Assembly (NCBI GenBank): GCA_905221605.1
Contig: CAJNDS010000650.1
Coordinates: 35,001-98,916, forward strand
Source: Symbiodinium natans
Taxonomy: Eukaryota > Sar > Dinophyceae > Suessiales > Symbiodiniaceae
Length of the DNA: 63,916 nt
Reading direction: 5' to 3'
Below, in pieces: positions 44,001 through 55,800 of this stretch. The notes beneath the pieces are model-generated. The model searched no databases, was not told where the DNA came from, and saw nothing but the letters and a program-made list of their open reading frames with translations. Each line of letters begins with the position of its first letter. Position 1 is the stretch's first letter. A program made the position numbers and the translations under genes.

Positions 44001-46021
44001 CCCCAAACCCCACGCTCTAAAGCCTAAACCCTAAAGCCCAAAAGCCCGAAATCCCGCGAGAGGTTTCAAAGGCTCTCCAGGAAGGGTGGAAAGCTGCCCG
44101 TGGAAAGTCCTGCCAGCCTGGCGAGCTTTGAGGGAAGTTCGAGGGTTCAGGGCTTGGGGGGGGGGGGTTCGCCACTAAACCCTAAACCCTAAAAGCGTAA
44201 ACCCTCAACCCTAAAACCCTAAACCCCAGAGCCAAAACTCTAAACCCTAAGCCCTAAGCCCTAAAATCCTAAACCAAAAGCTCTAACCTCTGGACGCTGC
44301 TCCAAAGCCTGGGTTCAGCTCACAACCCCGGAATCCTGCAAAGCCTGCATCCTTGCCCCCCCCCCCCCCCCCCCCCCCCCCCGAAGCCCCAATCCCCACA
44401 ACACACTGTAGTGCCTAAACTAAACCCTAAACCCTAAACCCTAACCCCTAAACCCTAAACCCTAAACCCTAAACCCTAAACCCTAAACCCTAAACCCTAA
44501 ACCCTAAACCCTAAACCCTAAACCCTAAACCCTACACCCTAAACCCTAAACCCTAAACCCTAAACCCTAAACCCTAAACCCCAGACCCTAAACCCGAAAT
44601 CCCAAACCCTAAACTTGAGATTGCCTGCTCGGGCAACCTCTAGGAACGGTCACCATGTTTTCTTTTTCAATGTCTCTGTTGTGGTTCTGCTCTGTACCGT
44701 TTCTGTGATTTGCCTGTGATTTGCCAGATGCTTGTTTCGGGCTACACCCCTGGACATGGACGTATCGAAGGGCTGTCCCTAGCTTAGGGACCCTTAACCC
44801 TCACCCTCTACCCTTCGCCATAGTTGGGCGACACTCTCCCAACCATGAACTAATGCAAGCCCATGGACCGGAAGCCCAAACCCTACAACCCTCGTGGGCC
44901 CCAAGGCCCCCCAAGGCCCCAAGCCCCACGAGCTCAAGACAGTCTGAGGAGCTAGCCCGAAGCCCTCAACCCCAAAACCCTAAACCGTAAACTCCAAACC
45001 CTAAACCCGAAACCCCAAACCCCAAACCCTAAACCCCTAAAGCCTAACCCTAAACCCTGAGCCCCTCACACGCCTTGAGGTGTGGACTTCGTCACCCAGA
45101 ACTTCTCAACTCGATCCCAGGTGCAGGGCATGCGCCCTGGAGCTGTTTAACTAGGTTAGTTAAGTTAAGTTTAACTAGGAGTTAAGGGTTGAGGGTTGAG
45201 GGTTCAGTAGTATTCCCGTATGGTCCCTATGTAATCATACTATAATATCCCCACAAAAGAACCCTATTCCAATTACTCAGGCCCTTACATTATCGGCGCA
45301 TTTGCTTGCTGCGTTTGCTGTTTTCAGGGTTTTTGGAGCTTCAGGGGCTTCTTGGCTAGGCAGGCTTTTGGCTTTTGGGTTTCGGGTTGAGGGGCCCTAA
45401 GCCCCCAACCCTAAACCCTGAATCCTAAACCCAAAGCCCTATTTGGAGTTTAGGCTACGGGTGTCTGGGACTGGCAGCGGACCTCTGAAAACATCCATTG
45501 TCCACCCGAAGCCCTGACACAGCCAAGCAGCCCTAAACCCTAAACCCCAAACCCCAAACCCCAAACCCGAAACCCCAGACCCTAAACCCTAAACCCTAAA
45601 CCCTAAACCCTAAACCCTAAACCCTAAACCCTAAACCCTAAACCCTAAACCCTAAACCCTAAACCCTATGCCCGAAACCCGAAATGGGCTTGAACCTTGT
45701 CAGGATGGGGGAGCTTCAAGGGTTCCAGGGCTTTAAGGGTACAGAGCCTCAAAGTTCTGCCCAACCCCCAAACCCCAAACCCCAAACCCCGAACCCCGAA
45801 CCCCGAACCCCGAACCCCGAACCCCGAACCCTGAACCCCAAACTCCAAACCCCAAACCTCGAACCCCAAACCCCGAACCCTGAACCCCAAACTCCAAACC
45901 CCAAACCCCCTAAACCCTAAACCCCGAAACCCCAAACCCCTACACCCTAAGCGTCTCGGAACTACCACGTCCCTCACGGCCCAGGTTGGCGAACATGCAG
46001 GAGTGGTCGACCAGTGCGGAG
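36101..46021 (+). CDS. GT-B glycosyltransferase (GT4-like), tandem copy 1
   Basis: Retaining GT4 enzymes transfer sugars from nucleotide donors. Exons: 36101-36272, 36532-36601, 36738-36913, 37275-37400, 37852-37975, 38107-38214, 38383-38418, 38899-38948, 39508-39553, 40218-40277, 40423-40492, 40751-40812, 41554-41653, 42586-42621, 43265-43327, 45080-45131, 45985-46021. N domain: LMIFQIGTNNWQRQGEFAPG, DYLISHHAFTNAMTAARIVQ, HFNFVHGTAL. Linker RIGVNQNIFCP equals the NGVD-x-F-P site. C domain: TFV|GKFADWKRLDAVLYAAQ, PDLGTAVVGTGP, AKSLGLQRTVFLGPK, FSMSEVGMFPSYK, EPFGMVFIECMACGTPTIGA with the E-x7-E motif. Start unclear: Met at 36112, or an upstream exon at 35941 (MAKHLGLLS). Donors: 7 GA, 8 GC, 2 GT. 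At 41641 four extra bases relative to copy 2 shift the frame; the 43327-45080 join also lacks an exon that copy 2 has, so this copy may be damaged. Confidence 0.85.
37978..38085 (+). repeat. TTTAGGG array filling an intron
   Basis: Makes up most of intron 37976-38106 of glycosyltransferase copy 1; only about 20 bp at the acceptor end are not repeat. Confidence 0.9.
38462..38600 (+). repeat. TTTAGGG then TTTATAGGG nonamer array
   Basis: Five heptamers followed by about nine perfect 9-mers (GGGTTTATA), a homogenised longer variant. Confidence 0.9.
39018..39130 (+). repeat. TTTAGGG then TTTTGGG array
   Basis: Eight TTTAGGG units switch abruptly to about eight TTTTGGG units at 39073. Confidence 0.9.
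39390..39500. other. AT-rich island in a glycosyltransferase intron
   Basis: AT-rich sequence (ATATAAGATATCTTTCATAT) ending eight bases before the acceptor of exon 39508-39553. Similar in composition to the islands at 19780-20035 and 46780-46880. Confidence 0.5.
40930..41045. repeat. TA/TATG microsatellite
   Basis: TA runs interspersed with ATAC and GTAT words inside intron 40813-41553. Confidence 0.9.
41680..42022 (+). repeat. Compound TATG then TGTAT microsatellite
   Basis: TA, then about 25 GTAT tetramers, then about 30 TGTAT pentamers, then CATG and GTAT again. In intron 41654-42585. Confidence 0.95.
42145..42290 (+). repeat. TTTAGGG array with short duplicated flanks
   Basis: About 20 units. 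GGAAGAAAGGG occurs on both sides (42133-42143 and 42294-42304), suggesting a target-site duplication around an inserted array. Confidence 0.85.
43345..43395 (+). repeat. TTTAGGG array with short duplicated flanks
   Basis: Seven units bounded by CCGGAGGG/TTCGGAGGG, again compatible with duplication of the insertion site; it starts just after the GC donor at 43328. Confidence 0.8.
43440..43668 (+). repeat. GGGTGTTT octamer array
   Basis: About 28 nearly perfect octamers, the longest variant array. It creates spurious open frames in several readings (repeated WVFGCLGV on one strand, HPNTQTPK on the other). Confidence 0.95.
44420..44615 (-). repeat. CCCTAAA array
   Basis: About 26 units, preceded by a poly-C run (about 44357-44382). 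Confidence 0.95.
45535..45670 (-). repeat. CCCTAAA array
   Basis: About 19 units; a CCCGAAC/CCCCAAA variant block follows at 45765-45945. Confidence 0.95.
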
Positions 46022-46271
46022 GTCTCCAAGTGCTCCTCGGCATGGGGTTGATGTGGCCCTAAAGGCCTTAAACCAGAAGCCCCCCCCCCCTAGTCGGCAC
46101 ATCGGATGCACGATTCTGGGTAGAAAAGTGGCCCGTTTGGTGTTCGGAAGAATCTCGGCGCAAGAGAGAGAGGGCGGGAGAGCGAGAGAGAGAGAGGCCG
46201 CGGGAAAAGGCTGCTGGTTCAGGGCGGTAACAGCCTCACAAATCCAACAAGAAGTCTCATGCCCCTCACAG

Positions 46272-48480
46272 GCTTCAACAAGTCTGCCATGGGTGCGAAG
46301 ATGCTACCCAAGAGCCAGATTATGCTCGTGCGCCTCGGCAAAAGCCGAAATCCAGTTAGTTGCCCAGAAACACCCTAAACCCTAAACCCTAACCCTAAAC
46401 CCTAAGCCCTCAGCCCTAAACCCTAAACCCTGAACCCTCTTGAATCCTCAGCCTTATAGGAGTCCTGCACCTACCAAAGCCCTGAACCCTTTAAATCTTA
46501 GGGACAAACGACCCCCAAATCCCCATCTCCAAGCCCCAAGCCCCAACGCCCAATCCCCAACAGAACGATGATCATTCCCCCGCCAAAACCTGAGCCCTAC
46601 AACCCCGAAAACCCCAAAGCCTCAACCCTGAGCCCTAAGCCCTAAACCCTAAACCCTACCTAAACCCTAAACCCTGAAAGTTAAAACCTCCAACCAACCT
46701 CGCCCCTGTGCAACGTCGGTCGCCTCACCAAACCCCCGGCCCCATCCTATCTCCGTCATTCTTCCACACCCCCACACAATCTCTGTAATAAGAAGAATAC
46801 GAGCACATAAGAAGATAAGAAGATAAGAATGAAGGAAAAAAGGAACATGCGAATAAAATAATATAAGAATCGTTCAAAATGAAACCTACGCTGGAAGGCC
46901 CTAGCAGCTGCACCTCCCTCAGGTTAGGGTTGAGGATTTAGGGTTTCGGGTTTCGGGTTTAGGGCTGAGAGCCACATACAAACCCCAAGCCCTGAACTTG
47001 AAAAAGAAACCGAGCCGACGCAGAGCCAGTAAGTTCGGGGCGAGGTTCTGGCCCCAGCATGCTCAGGATTTAGGGTTTAGGGTTTAGGGTTTAGGGTTTA
47101 GGGCTTAGGGTTTAGGGTTTAGGGTGTTCAGGGTTCAGGGTTTAGGGCTTAGGATCCCCGTCTCTTGAGGCTCTCCAGGATCCTGCCAGGCCGGTCAGGG
47201 CCAGGGCCGGTGGGCTTCGGGCTTAGGGCTTTGGTTTCGGTTCCTCAGTTTAGGGTTCAGGGGATATAGCAAGCATTTACAGGATGTGGGATGAGCTGCT
47301 ACGTATACCTCCCCCCCCCCCCCCAATACCCCCTATGCCCCCACCCGTCCCCCTCTCAGTCACTGCACAGGAGGCAGTCACCCTGTCCACAACACTCCGA
47401 ATCTGGCCAAGCCCTTTTTGCTGGGCAAGTGTTTGATCTCTCCTTTTTTCTGTTTTCGCTTCCAAAGGTTCTTGCGGTTCTTGTCAGAAGAAGTTAAGTC
47501 AAGCTGTGGTGCTATGGAGGCACCTCCTAAACCCTAAACACTCAACCCTCACCCGTACGATAGCTTGGTAGCCCAGTGGTACCCTTTTTCCTTTTTTTGG
47601 TTCAAGGCCCCCCTTACAACAACCCGAGCAAGGGTACCCTGAAAATGTGGCCACTCGGGATAGATGAACCCCTGAACCCCCACAAAAAACACAACCGCCC
47701 CCAGAGACAGCCGACGACTTGGTGGCTTGCTGTCCAAGACGATCGGTTCAGGGCTTTCCGGGTTTCGGGTTCGGGGGGTACAGGGTTGATGGCCAAGACT
47801 AAGACCCCAAACCCTAACCCCGAAGCCCTAAGCCCTTTGCCCTAAGCCCTAAGCCCTAAGCCCTAAACCCTAAACCCTAAACCCTAAACCCCAAACCCCA
47901 CACCCAAAGCCCCAAAGCCATCGCACAGGCTGGACTCCGGAAGCGCGCTTGATGGTGTTGGACGGATCTGGGGCCTCGTCTGGGGAGGCCATCGGAGGGA
48001 GGGTTTAGGGTTTAGGGTTGAGGGTTTAGGGTTTAGGGTTTAGGGTTTAGGGTTAGGAGAGTTGAGAAAGAACCAGGCATGTCTCTTTGGGGCGTCGAAG
48101 CTTGTAGGCTTTTGCCCCAAAACCCCAAAACCCTACACCCCCAGCAACGTTCGAGAGATTGCCTTGAAGCTCCGGCTGAGGGACTTTGATTGGAGGCTCG
48201 TGGTGTTGGGAGGATGTTGGGTGTAGCAGCGCAGCCTTGTTCGCTGTCGACCGACTCTCTGGTGCGGGGTCGAAGGGGAACATGTGGACTGTCACGAGGT
48301 GCTCGGGTTTAGGGCTCGAAGTTTCGGGTCTAGGGCGTAGAGGTTGAGGGTTTACGGGTTTAGGGTTCCGGGGCTTAGGGGGTTCAGGCTTTTAGGGGTT
48401 CAGGGGTTAAGGTAGGGGAGTGGCTTTCCGAGGACGTCGACTTCCAAAAGCTAATCGACTTCTTGATGCGCCCGGCGTAA
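46272..48480 (+). CDS. Downstream exons ending in a stop, unrecognised
   Basis: Segments: 46272-about 46340 (FNKSAMGAKMLPKSQIMLVR), about 47925-47995 (WTPEARLMVLDGSGASSG), 48144-48199 (NVREIALKLRLRDFDWRLV), 48229-48297 (SAALFAVDRLSGAGSKGN) and 48416-48480 (EWLSEDVDFQKLIDFLMRP then TAA). They follow the last glycosyltransferase exon, which ends in a GT donor without a stop, so they may be its C-terminal extension; copy 2 has nothing like them. They may equally be a separate small gene. No family recognised. Confidence 0.4.
47566..47650. mobile_element. Foldback element family C, copy 1
   Basis: Left end GGTAGCCCAGTGGTACCCTT, internal GAGCAAGGGTACCCT. The outer right end (GGGCTACC) is lost. 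Confidence 0.6.
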
Positions 48481-49890
48481 CTGCCAGAAAGGCCCGGCCA
48501 CCCTGTGCTTCAGGTTAGTTTCGGAGGCGTTGGAGGGTTCAAGGTGCTAAACCCTAAGCCATAAGCTCTAAGCCTTAAGCCCGAAACCCTAAAGCCCAAA
48601 ACCCAGAACCAGTTGAGGCTGGGTTGAGGGTTCTTCCCCTGTGCGATCTTGAGCCGCAGTGCACGAGCTTCAGCTCTGGCAGCTCTGTCCCCAGGTTCTT
48701 AGCAGGGAATGAGGAGGAACATAAGGTGCCGATGGGGAACTAGAACGCGCACCCCGAGCGCCTTAAACCGCCCCGGCCACGAGTCTAACGGCGCCAGCTG
48801 AGGCGCGGAGGACACCAGCATGTGATGCTGCTTTAGGATCCACTCTTGACCTGAGGCCACGTCCAAGATGTCGTCCGCAGTGTCTCGTTTAAAGGCTCTG
48901 TCCCAAGACGAGCTTTATGTGATAGGCCAGCATAGGAGAGCTTAACAGGGCACAGGATTAAGGGTTTTCGGGGGTTCGAGACTTGGGGTTCATATTGTGA
49001 TAGTCGATGGCGCAGAGAGTGAGGACCATTTTGCCATCCAAGAGAGCTTGCAAGAGGTTGCCGAGGTTGCCGTTCACTCCTTCGGAGAAGGGGCTGTGGG
49101 GCAGTCTGCTGCCGACTTCCTGTTTGGAACAGAGGCCGGGAAAGAAGCCATTCAACACCCCTCGGCGTAGGCTTGGAATTTTAGGATCCTTTTTGGGTAC
49201 AGCACCCTTCCTGCCCTCCCGCTTCCGCTGTCCCCCTTCCCCTCTCCCCACCCTCCCTCACGCTCCCCTGCGTATTGGGGGTACAGCGAGTTTCAAAAAA
49301 CTCTCATGTTGTCCATTCCTCTTGAGCCTAAAGACGACTCCCACGACGGCCTAGTCACCGACGCTCTATTAAGTGACTCTGGATGTCGGGGAAGAGGCTA
49401 CTGGCGCCCAGAGTAGACTAACTGCAGGGCCACCCTGAGCCTAAAGACCTTGGTGCATCGCCGCAGCAAATCCAAGCATCAAGCTTCAACGAAGCTATTT
49501 TCTGGCTTGGATACCGCACGACGTTCCCGCAGAGCTGCCCAGCTGCATCTGAGCGGCCGCCTAAACCCGAAGCCTTCCACTCCTGAGAGCCCCTCACCCT
49601 AAATCCGAAGCTTATGAACCGCACTTTCAGCCCGCAACCCTGAAGATGTTGGCTCCATGATCCTCGACAGGGACTTGCTGGGTCTGGGGTGGAGGAAGCC
49701 TCCAGTCTCGATCCTCACTAAATTTTCCCTTGTGTGCCGAACCCTAAACCCTAAACCCTAAACTCCCTAAACCCTAAAGCCTAAACCCTACACCCTAAAC
49801 CCTAAACCCTAAACCCTAAACCCTAAACCCTAGGGTGTAGTGTTGTTTCTAGGCCTAAGCCCTAAACTGCCCCCCCCTCTCTCTTTCAAG
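48481..49890. other. Spacer between the two glycosyltransferase copies
   Basis: Contains half of foldback family F (48690-48745), few telomere repeats until 49738-49833, and stretches open on both strands at 48975-49170 and 49418-49600. At 48985-49170 the + strand reads VHIVIVDGAESEDHFAIQES and the - strand NGNLGNLLQALLDGKMVLTL; I cannot decide which, if either, is coding. The 5' exons of copy 2 should lie here or at 49.9 kb. Confidence 0.4.
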
Positions 49891-52800
49891 GACCATGCTG
49901 ATCTTTCAGATTGGCACCAACAACTGGCAGCGTCAGGAGGAGCCATCCCACAGGTTGGCCGTACCGGCTCCCTCAACGAACGGAACGCTTAAGAACTTGA
50001 AAGAGGGTTTAGGGTTTAGGGTTTAGGGTTTAGGGTTTAGGGAGCGGGGTGTCCAGATGTGGGCTTCCCAAAGTTAGGAGTACTCTGTATTGGGGCATTC
50101 CTAACGGGTCCGATAATTGCCGAGGCGGCAACACGGGGTTCATAGCCACAGATGAAGGAAAGTCGCGTCCTGGGCCATTTGGGAGGCAGGGTGGCCCTAG
50201 GAGTGTCGGAGGGGGGGTGGCCCAAAGTGAAGGACAGGTCTGGGCAGAAGGAGTACAGCATTTTAGGGGCGCGTTGAAGAAGTGCCCTGTTTTGGGAAGT
50301 GCCCTCCATGGTCACAGCTTGGGGATTCAAAGGGTAGGAGCCCCAAAGCTTCAGATGCTCTACCCTCAACGCAGCTTGAGCACTTTCCGGAGTCTTGGGA
50401 GTTCATGGGTTGATATGGGAGTTAGCGGCCCTGAACAATCACCATCTAACCACTACCCGAAAGCCTGAGGGTCGACTTCGTCGGAACTCCTCCGGCCTCG
50501 TCTCAGTATCCGTGCACCTCTTCTGCTTTGGGCCGTTAGGGTGCGCCCGAAACCCGAAACCCCAAGCCCCAAACCCTAGACCAACGCATGCTCAGGGCTT
50601 AGGATTGGGCACCCGCACCAGCAGCCAGGAGTTTGCCCCGGGCAGTGGCATCCTTCACGCGTCCTTCCACGAGAGCATGCGCCTCTGGCAGAAGGTTAAA
50701 GGGTTTGATTTGGGATGTCCTTATACTATACTAACAGTCCTGAATAAGGATTCTAATCGGGGGTACTATCATCATCCCTAGCAAGGACTGCTAGTATAAG
50801 GTTTGATGGCTTGGGGCTTTCCGGCTCAGGCCTGGCACCCAGGGAGTTCTGGTCACTTTGAAGCCCGAAGCACAACCTCCAAAACCCGCCTGAAGCGAGG
50901 GGACTCCTTACACCCCAACTTTAAGATCCCCAGACGCCCAACTGTACATTGCCCTAAACCCTAAACCCTACCACCCTAGCACCCTAAGACCCTAAGACCC
51001 TGAGACCCTAAGAAGCCAAAAAACCTAAAAACCTAAAAACCTAACACCCTAAACCCTAATCCCTAAACCCACACCCTGAACCCTAAGCCCCAAGCCCTGA
51101 GCCTGAACTCGCAACCCTATGCCCCAGGAACAGCATGGAAGGCGTGAAGAGCTACTCCATCTACCCGAGCCGCTCTGCGGTCCTAGGGTTCAAGGGAGGG
51201 CATACCCCCTCAGCCTGAAAGTTGAACAGGGTTTACTGGTTTAGGGTTTGGGATGTAGGGTTTAGGGTTTGGGGTCTGGGGTTTAGGGTTTAGGGTTTGG
51301 GGTTTAGGGTTTAGGGTTTGGGGGGCCCTAAGCGTCAACCTGAAACGAAGATTCGCCCCCCTGCCGAGGCAAGAGGCAGACCAATCCAGAGGACGACCCC
51401 ACGTTTCGCATCTTCAAGTTCGCCGGGCTGGCTTTGGGGGGAGCTTCTGTTTGTTGGGGGCTTCAGAGTCCCCCCTAAACATCATGGGATCTGGTCGGGC
51501 AGCGCCGGCAGTAGCCAGGATTTAGGAAAACCCTAAACCCTGAACCCTGAACCCTAAACCCTAAGCCCTAAACCCTAAACCCTAAACCCTAAGCCCTAAA
51601 CCCTAAACCCTAAGCCCTAAACCCTAAACCCTAAACCGGAAAAGGTGGGCTCCAATTCGTGCGCGGAGATGCCGGCCCACACCATGCCAGTAAGCCCTTA
51701 GCCCTCAACCCTAAAGTCATGGGTTCCCCTGCTACTCCCCTCTATACTCCCACTCCCTAGGTTCCCCCTTAAAAAAACCTTAAGCAGGCCTCCTTATCCC
51801 TAAATCGCCTTAATAAGAGGGGGGTGGTAGGGGAGCCCATGATAAAGCTGCTGGCTCGCATGCTTTTCTAAGAAAGGGCTCCGAAGTTTGCTCGGAAATG
51901 CCGACGTGCAGCACTCGGGAAGAGGGCTGGGTCCCAAGAAGAAGAACAGGCGGCTCGAAACACTGCCGGCGCGCGGCGCTGTCGGAACCTGGTTCCCTTT
52001 ACCCTCTTTTGGGTTCGGGGTTCCCTTATCAAGTAACCAACCAAAAAAAACGGGTGCCCTTTTCTCTCTCATAGGTATGGTTATACTGGGCTACTAAGGG
52101 AAGAAGGCCGGTTGCAAAAGTGCGCCCGAGCCTCGTCCCCGGGCTGGCGATGCTCCTGATGGGAAAACCGCGGCATCCACGGCACCCACCCACCCATGCC
52201 ATGCTATGAACATGCACATGCGCTCAGATTGGACCCTCGGTAATGTTACCATATCCCCCTTGGGACTTGTTTTTGTTTATACTCTGCCCAAGAGGATATC
52301 AAAAATATTGTTTTTATTCAGGTTCTAAGGGGAGTATAGGGTAGACAAAGTCCCGTGCCAGGCTGGAACACGACATCCCCATCTGCGAGTCAGTGAGCCC
52401 CAACTCGCAGCTTGGCTTCAGGGGGTTTAATACTCCCTTATGGTCCCTACATAACTATGCTATAACATCCCCCAACACCCTGTTCTTATTTTCAAGGCCC
52501 CCTACGTTAGGTTGACTGTTTGGGGTTTGGGGGTTGAGTATCTCAAGTTTGAGCTTTGGGGTCATGTGCGCCAGAAACCCTAAACCCAAAACCCTAAACC
52601 CAAAACCCTAAACCCTAAGCCCAAAACCCAAAACCCTAAGCCCAGAACCCTAAACCCAAAACCCAAAACCCAAAACCCTAAACCCTAAACCCTAAACCCA
52701 TAAACCCATAAACCCATAAACCCATAAACCCATAAACCCATAAACCCATAAACCCATAAACCCATAAACCCATAAACCCATAAACCCATAAACCCATAAA

Positions 52801-55800
52801 CCCATAAACCCATAAACCCATAAACCCATAACCCAGAAGCCAGCATCTCGGGAGCCAGCTGTCGGGGTCAAACCTTTGTGGTACTTTACCGTAACTTTAG
52901 ATCCTTACCCTTTTTGGGTTCATTGGGTTTCTTAATAGGGCAGCTGAAAGTTAAATTTATAGCTACCCTCCTGAGTGCAGCCAAGAAACGTGGGTCTGGG
53001 CCTCACGTTTTGAGATTGGGCCTTCGTCAGGGTTGTCCCTAAACCTTGCACCCCAAGAAGCCCTAAGACCCTAAACCCTTAAACCCCAAAGTCCCCAACC
53101 CTAAGCCCTAAAGCATAAACCCTAAACCCTAAACCCTAAACCCTCAACCCTCAACCCTAAACCCTAAACCCTAAACCCTACGGGTGGTGGAGTTCAAGGG
53201 TCTAACGAGGGGTTGATGCCGAGGTCCTACCGGTGGCATTCCATGACCGAGGAGAAGACTCCTGAACGGTTTAATCATCGTTACATAAACACCCAAACTC
53301 AAACCCTAAACTCCTAACCCCCAAACTCCTAAACTCTTAACTCCCAGCCTCGTGCCTCAGGGTTACTAGCATACCCCTGACGCGGCTGCAGTGAATTCTT
53401 GGGAAATCGGGGTTTTTGGCTGTGGACACCGCCCAAAAACCCGATGCCCTGAAGCGGCTCAATTCATCGTAAGAGGCATGTGATGAGGCCCCTTGGGCCT
53501 GAAGGCCTCGGCGGATTGACCAGTTTAGGGTCTGGGTTTGGGGTTTAGGGTTTAGGGGTTAGGGTTCAACTTTCAAACTGTGCCTCGTGAGCCGGAGGAT
53601 CAGTACGACGCCTACCTCAAGCGCCTCGAAAATGAGGTCTGCGCCTTCATGGATGAGGCCGCCTGAGCTCTGGGTGCCCTTCCGGTCCTCGTAGGCCCCC
53701 TAGGTCGTTTGGCGGCCCTAAACCCTAAACCCTAAACCCTAAACCCTAAACCCTAAACCCTAAACCCTAAACCCTAAACCCTAAACCCTAAACCCTAAAC
53801 CCTAAACCCTAAACCCTAAACCCTAAACCCTATTTCCTAAACCTTGACATGATTGACGTGGTAGGTCGAGGCGAAGGAGGGAAAAGAGTTTGACTTTCTC
53901 ATCTCCCACCATGCCTTCACCAATGCCATGACGGCTGCACAGATCGTCCAGAGAAGGCATCTTTGCCCGTGGGGTGAGTGGGGTTTAGGGTTTAGGGTTT
54001 CGGGTTTAGGGTCTAGGGTTTGGGGTTTGGGGTTTAGGGTTTAGGGTTTAGGACAATCCAGCTGAAGGTTCCGATCTCCTCCCCCCAAGGCTGTTGTTGA
54101 GAGCAGCAGGCTGGGCAACTAAGGCACAAGGAGGGCAAGACCAAGCTCAAGCACTTCAATTTTGTGCACGGGACAGCGCTCAAGATGTACATCAAGGATG
54201 TGAGATCAGAGCCGAAACTCTGGTGCCCTAAAGTTCTAAAGCCCTGAATTCGCCAGAGGGGTCCAGGTTTAGGGTTTAGGGTTTAGGGTTTAGGGTTCAG
54301 GGTTCAGGGTTCAGGGTTTAGGATGTCGACTCTGGGGTCCAAGTAGGGGTTTCCCGAAGGAGAAAGAGGGTGACCCCGAGTATCCGATGCGCTTCCTCAC
54401 CAAGTGCCGGGGCAGCGGCGTCTTCGATGGCATTGCCAACACGAAGGGTGTTTGGGTGAACTCGGAGGACGCGATGCCAACTGCACCATCCCATATGCCA
54501 GAGAGAGGAGTTAGGCTTCGGGCCCGGGTGTACGGGTGCATGGGGTGAAACCCTAAATCCAAAACGCTAAGCCCTAAACCCTAAACCCTAAACCCTAGAC
54601 CCGAGACCCTTCAGTTGTATCTGCATCTACTGACCACTGAGCCTCACAAGGGCGCTGCTTGGAGGACTACATCGGCAAGTTCCTAGACTGCTTCCCGGAG
54701 TACCCCAAGGAGAGGTGTGTCTTCTCCCGCATCGGCGTGAATCAGAAGCTCGGTAGCTTTCAGGGTTTAGGGTTTAGGGTTTAGGGTTGGTTCAAGGTTC
54801 CCTTGCAAAGTAACCAACCCCAACAAGGGGTGCCCTTATCATAATGTGGTTTCTGGGCTACCAAGGAAGACCTTCTGCCCAAAGGGCACGTCGGTGTCCA
54901 GCGATCTCGCCCAGCATGCAAGGGAAGAGGACTGCCAGCACCATACTTCACGACACTTGAGTCGGGACGTAGGGTTTAGGGTTTAGGGTTTAGGCTTCAG
55001 GGTTTAGGGTTTAGGGTTTAGGGTTTTGGGTTTCGGGTTTAGGGTTTAGGGTTTAGGGTTTGTGTCAAAATGCCAAGGTTCTCCCTGTAGACCCTAAACT
55101 CCCTAAACTCTGCTAAGCCCTAAGCCCCTAGACATCCCTAAGCCCCAAAGTCTACGCTCCCTATAGGCTAGGCTCTTGAACTCTTCTTCCGCACCCTTTG
55201 GAGGACAGGGACAAGGTTGCGAGCATGAAGCGCCTAGCACCCCGCTTTGCTTCTGGTACGTTTTTGTTGGGCGTTTGGGGGTGTAGGGTGTAGGGTTTAG
55301 GGTTTCAGGGTTTTGTGCCTCGGGTTTGGCACCTTTTTGGGACTTTTGGGGGTGTGGGTTTCCGGGCATTTGGGGGGGTTCTAGTCTCGTATTGGTGCTT
55401 AGTGTTCAGGTAGTAGATGCTGGCCGGGGAGGATGCAACACATCCTGGGAGTACAATTAACGCTTTCCTCGAGAGAAAGGGCCGGTACCCTAATTTCGCA
55501 TCGCGAACCGACTGGGATCGAACAAGGTTTTCGTTTAGGGTGTAGTTCGCCCTGACATGAGTTCTCCGAACCCCCAAGCCCTGAAGTCATTGCTCACGGG
55601 CGGGACCATGATACTTCAAAGGCCAACGGCGTAAAAAAGTTCCTGTAGCGATCTTCAAGAGCCAGCCACAGGTGACCTTTGTTGGGAAGTTCGCAGACTG
55701 GAAGCGTCTGGATGCCGTCCTCTATGCTGCCCAGGAGCCTGGAGCCCCAAAAACGCCGCCCAGAATCCCTTCTGCCCTAAACTCTCTAGAGCCTTACGAT

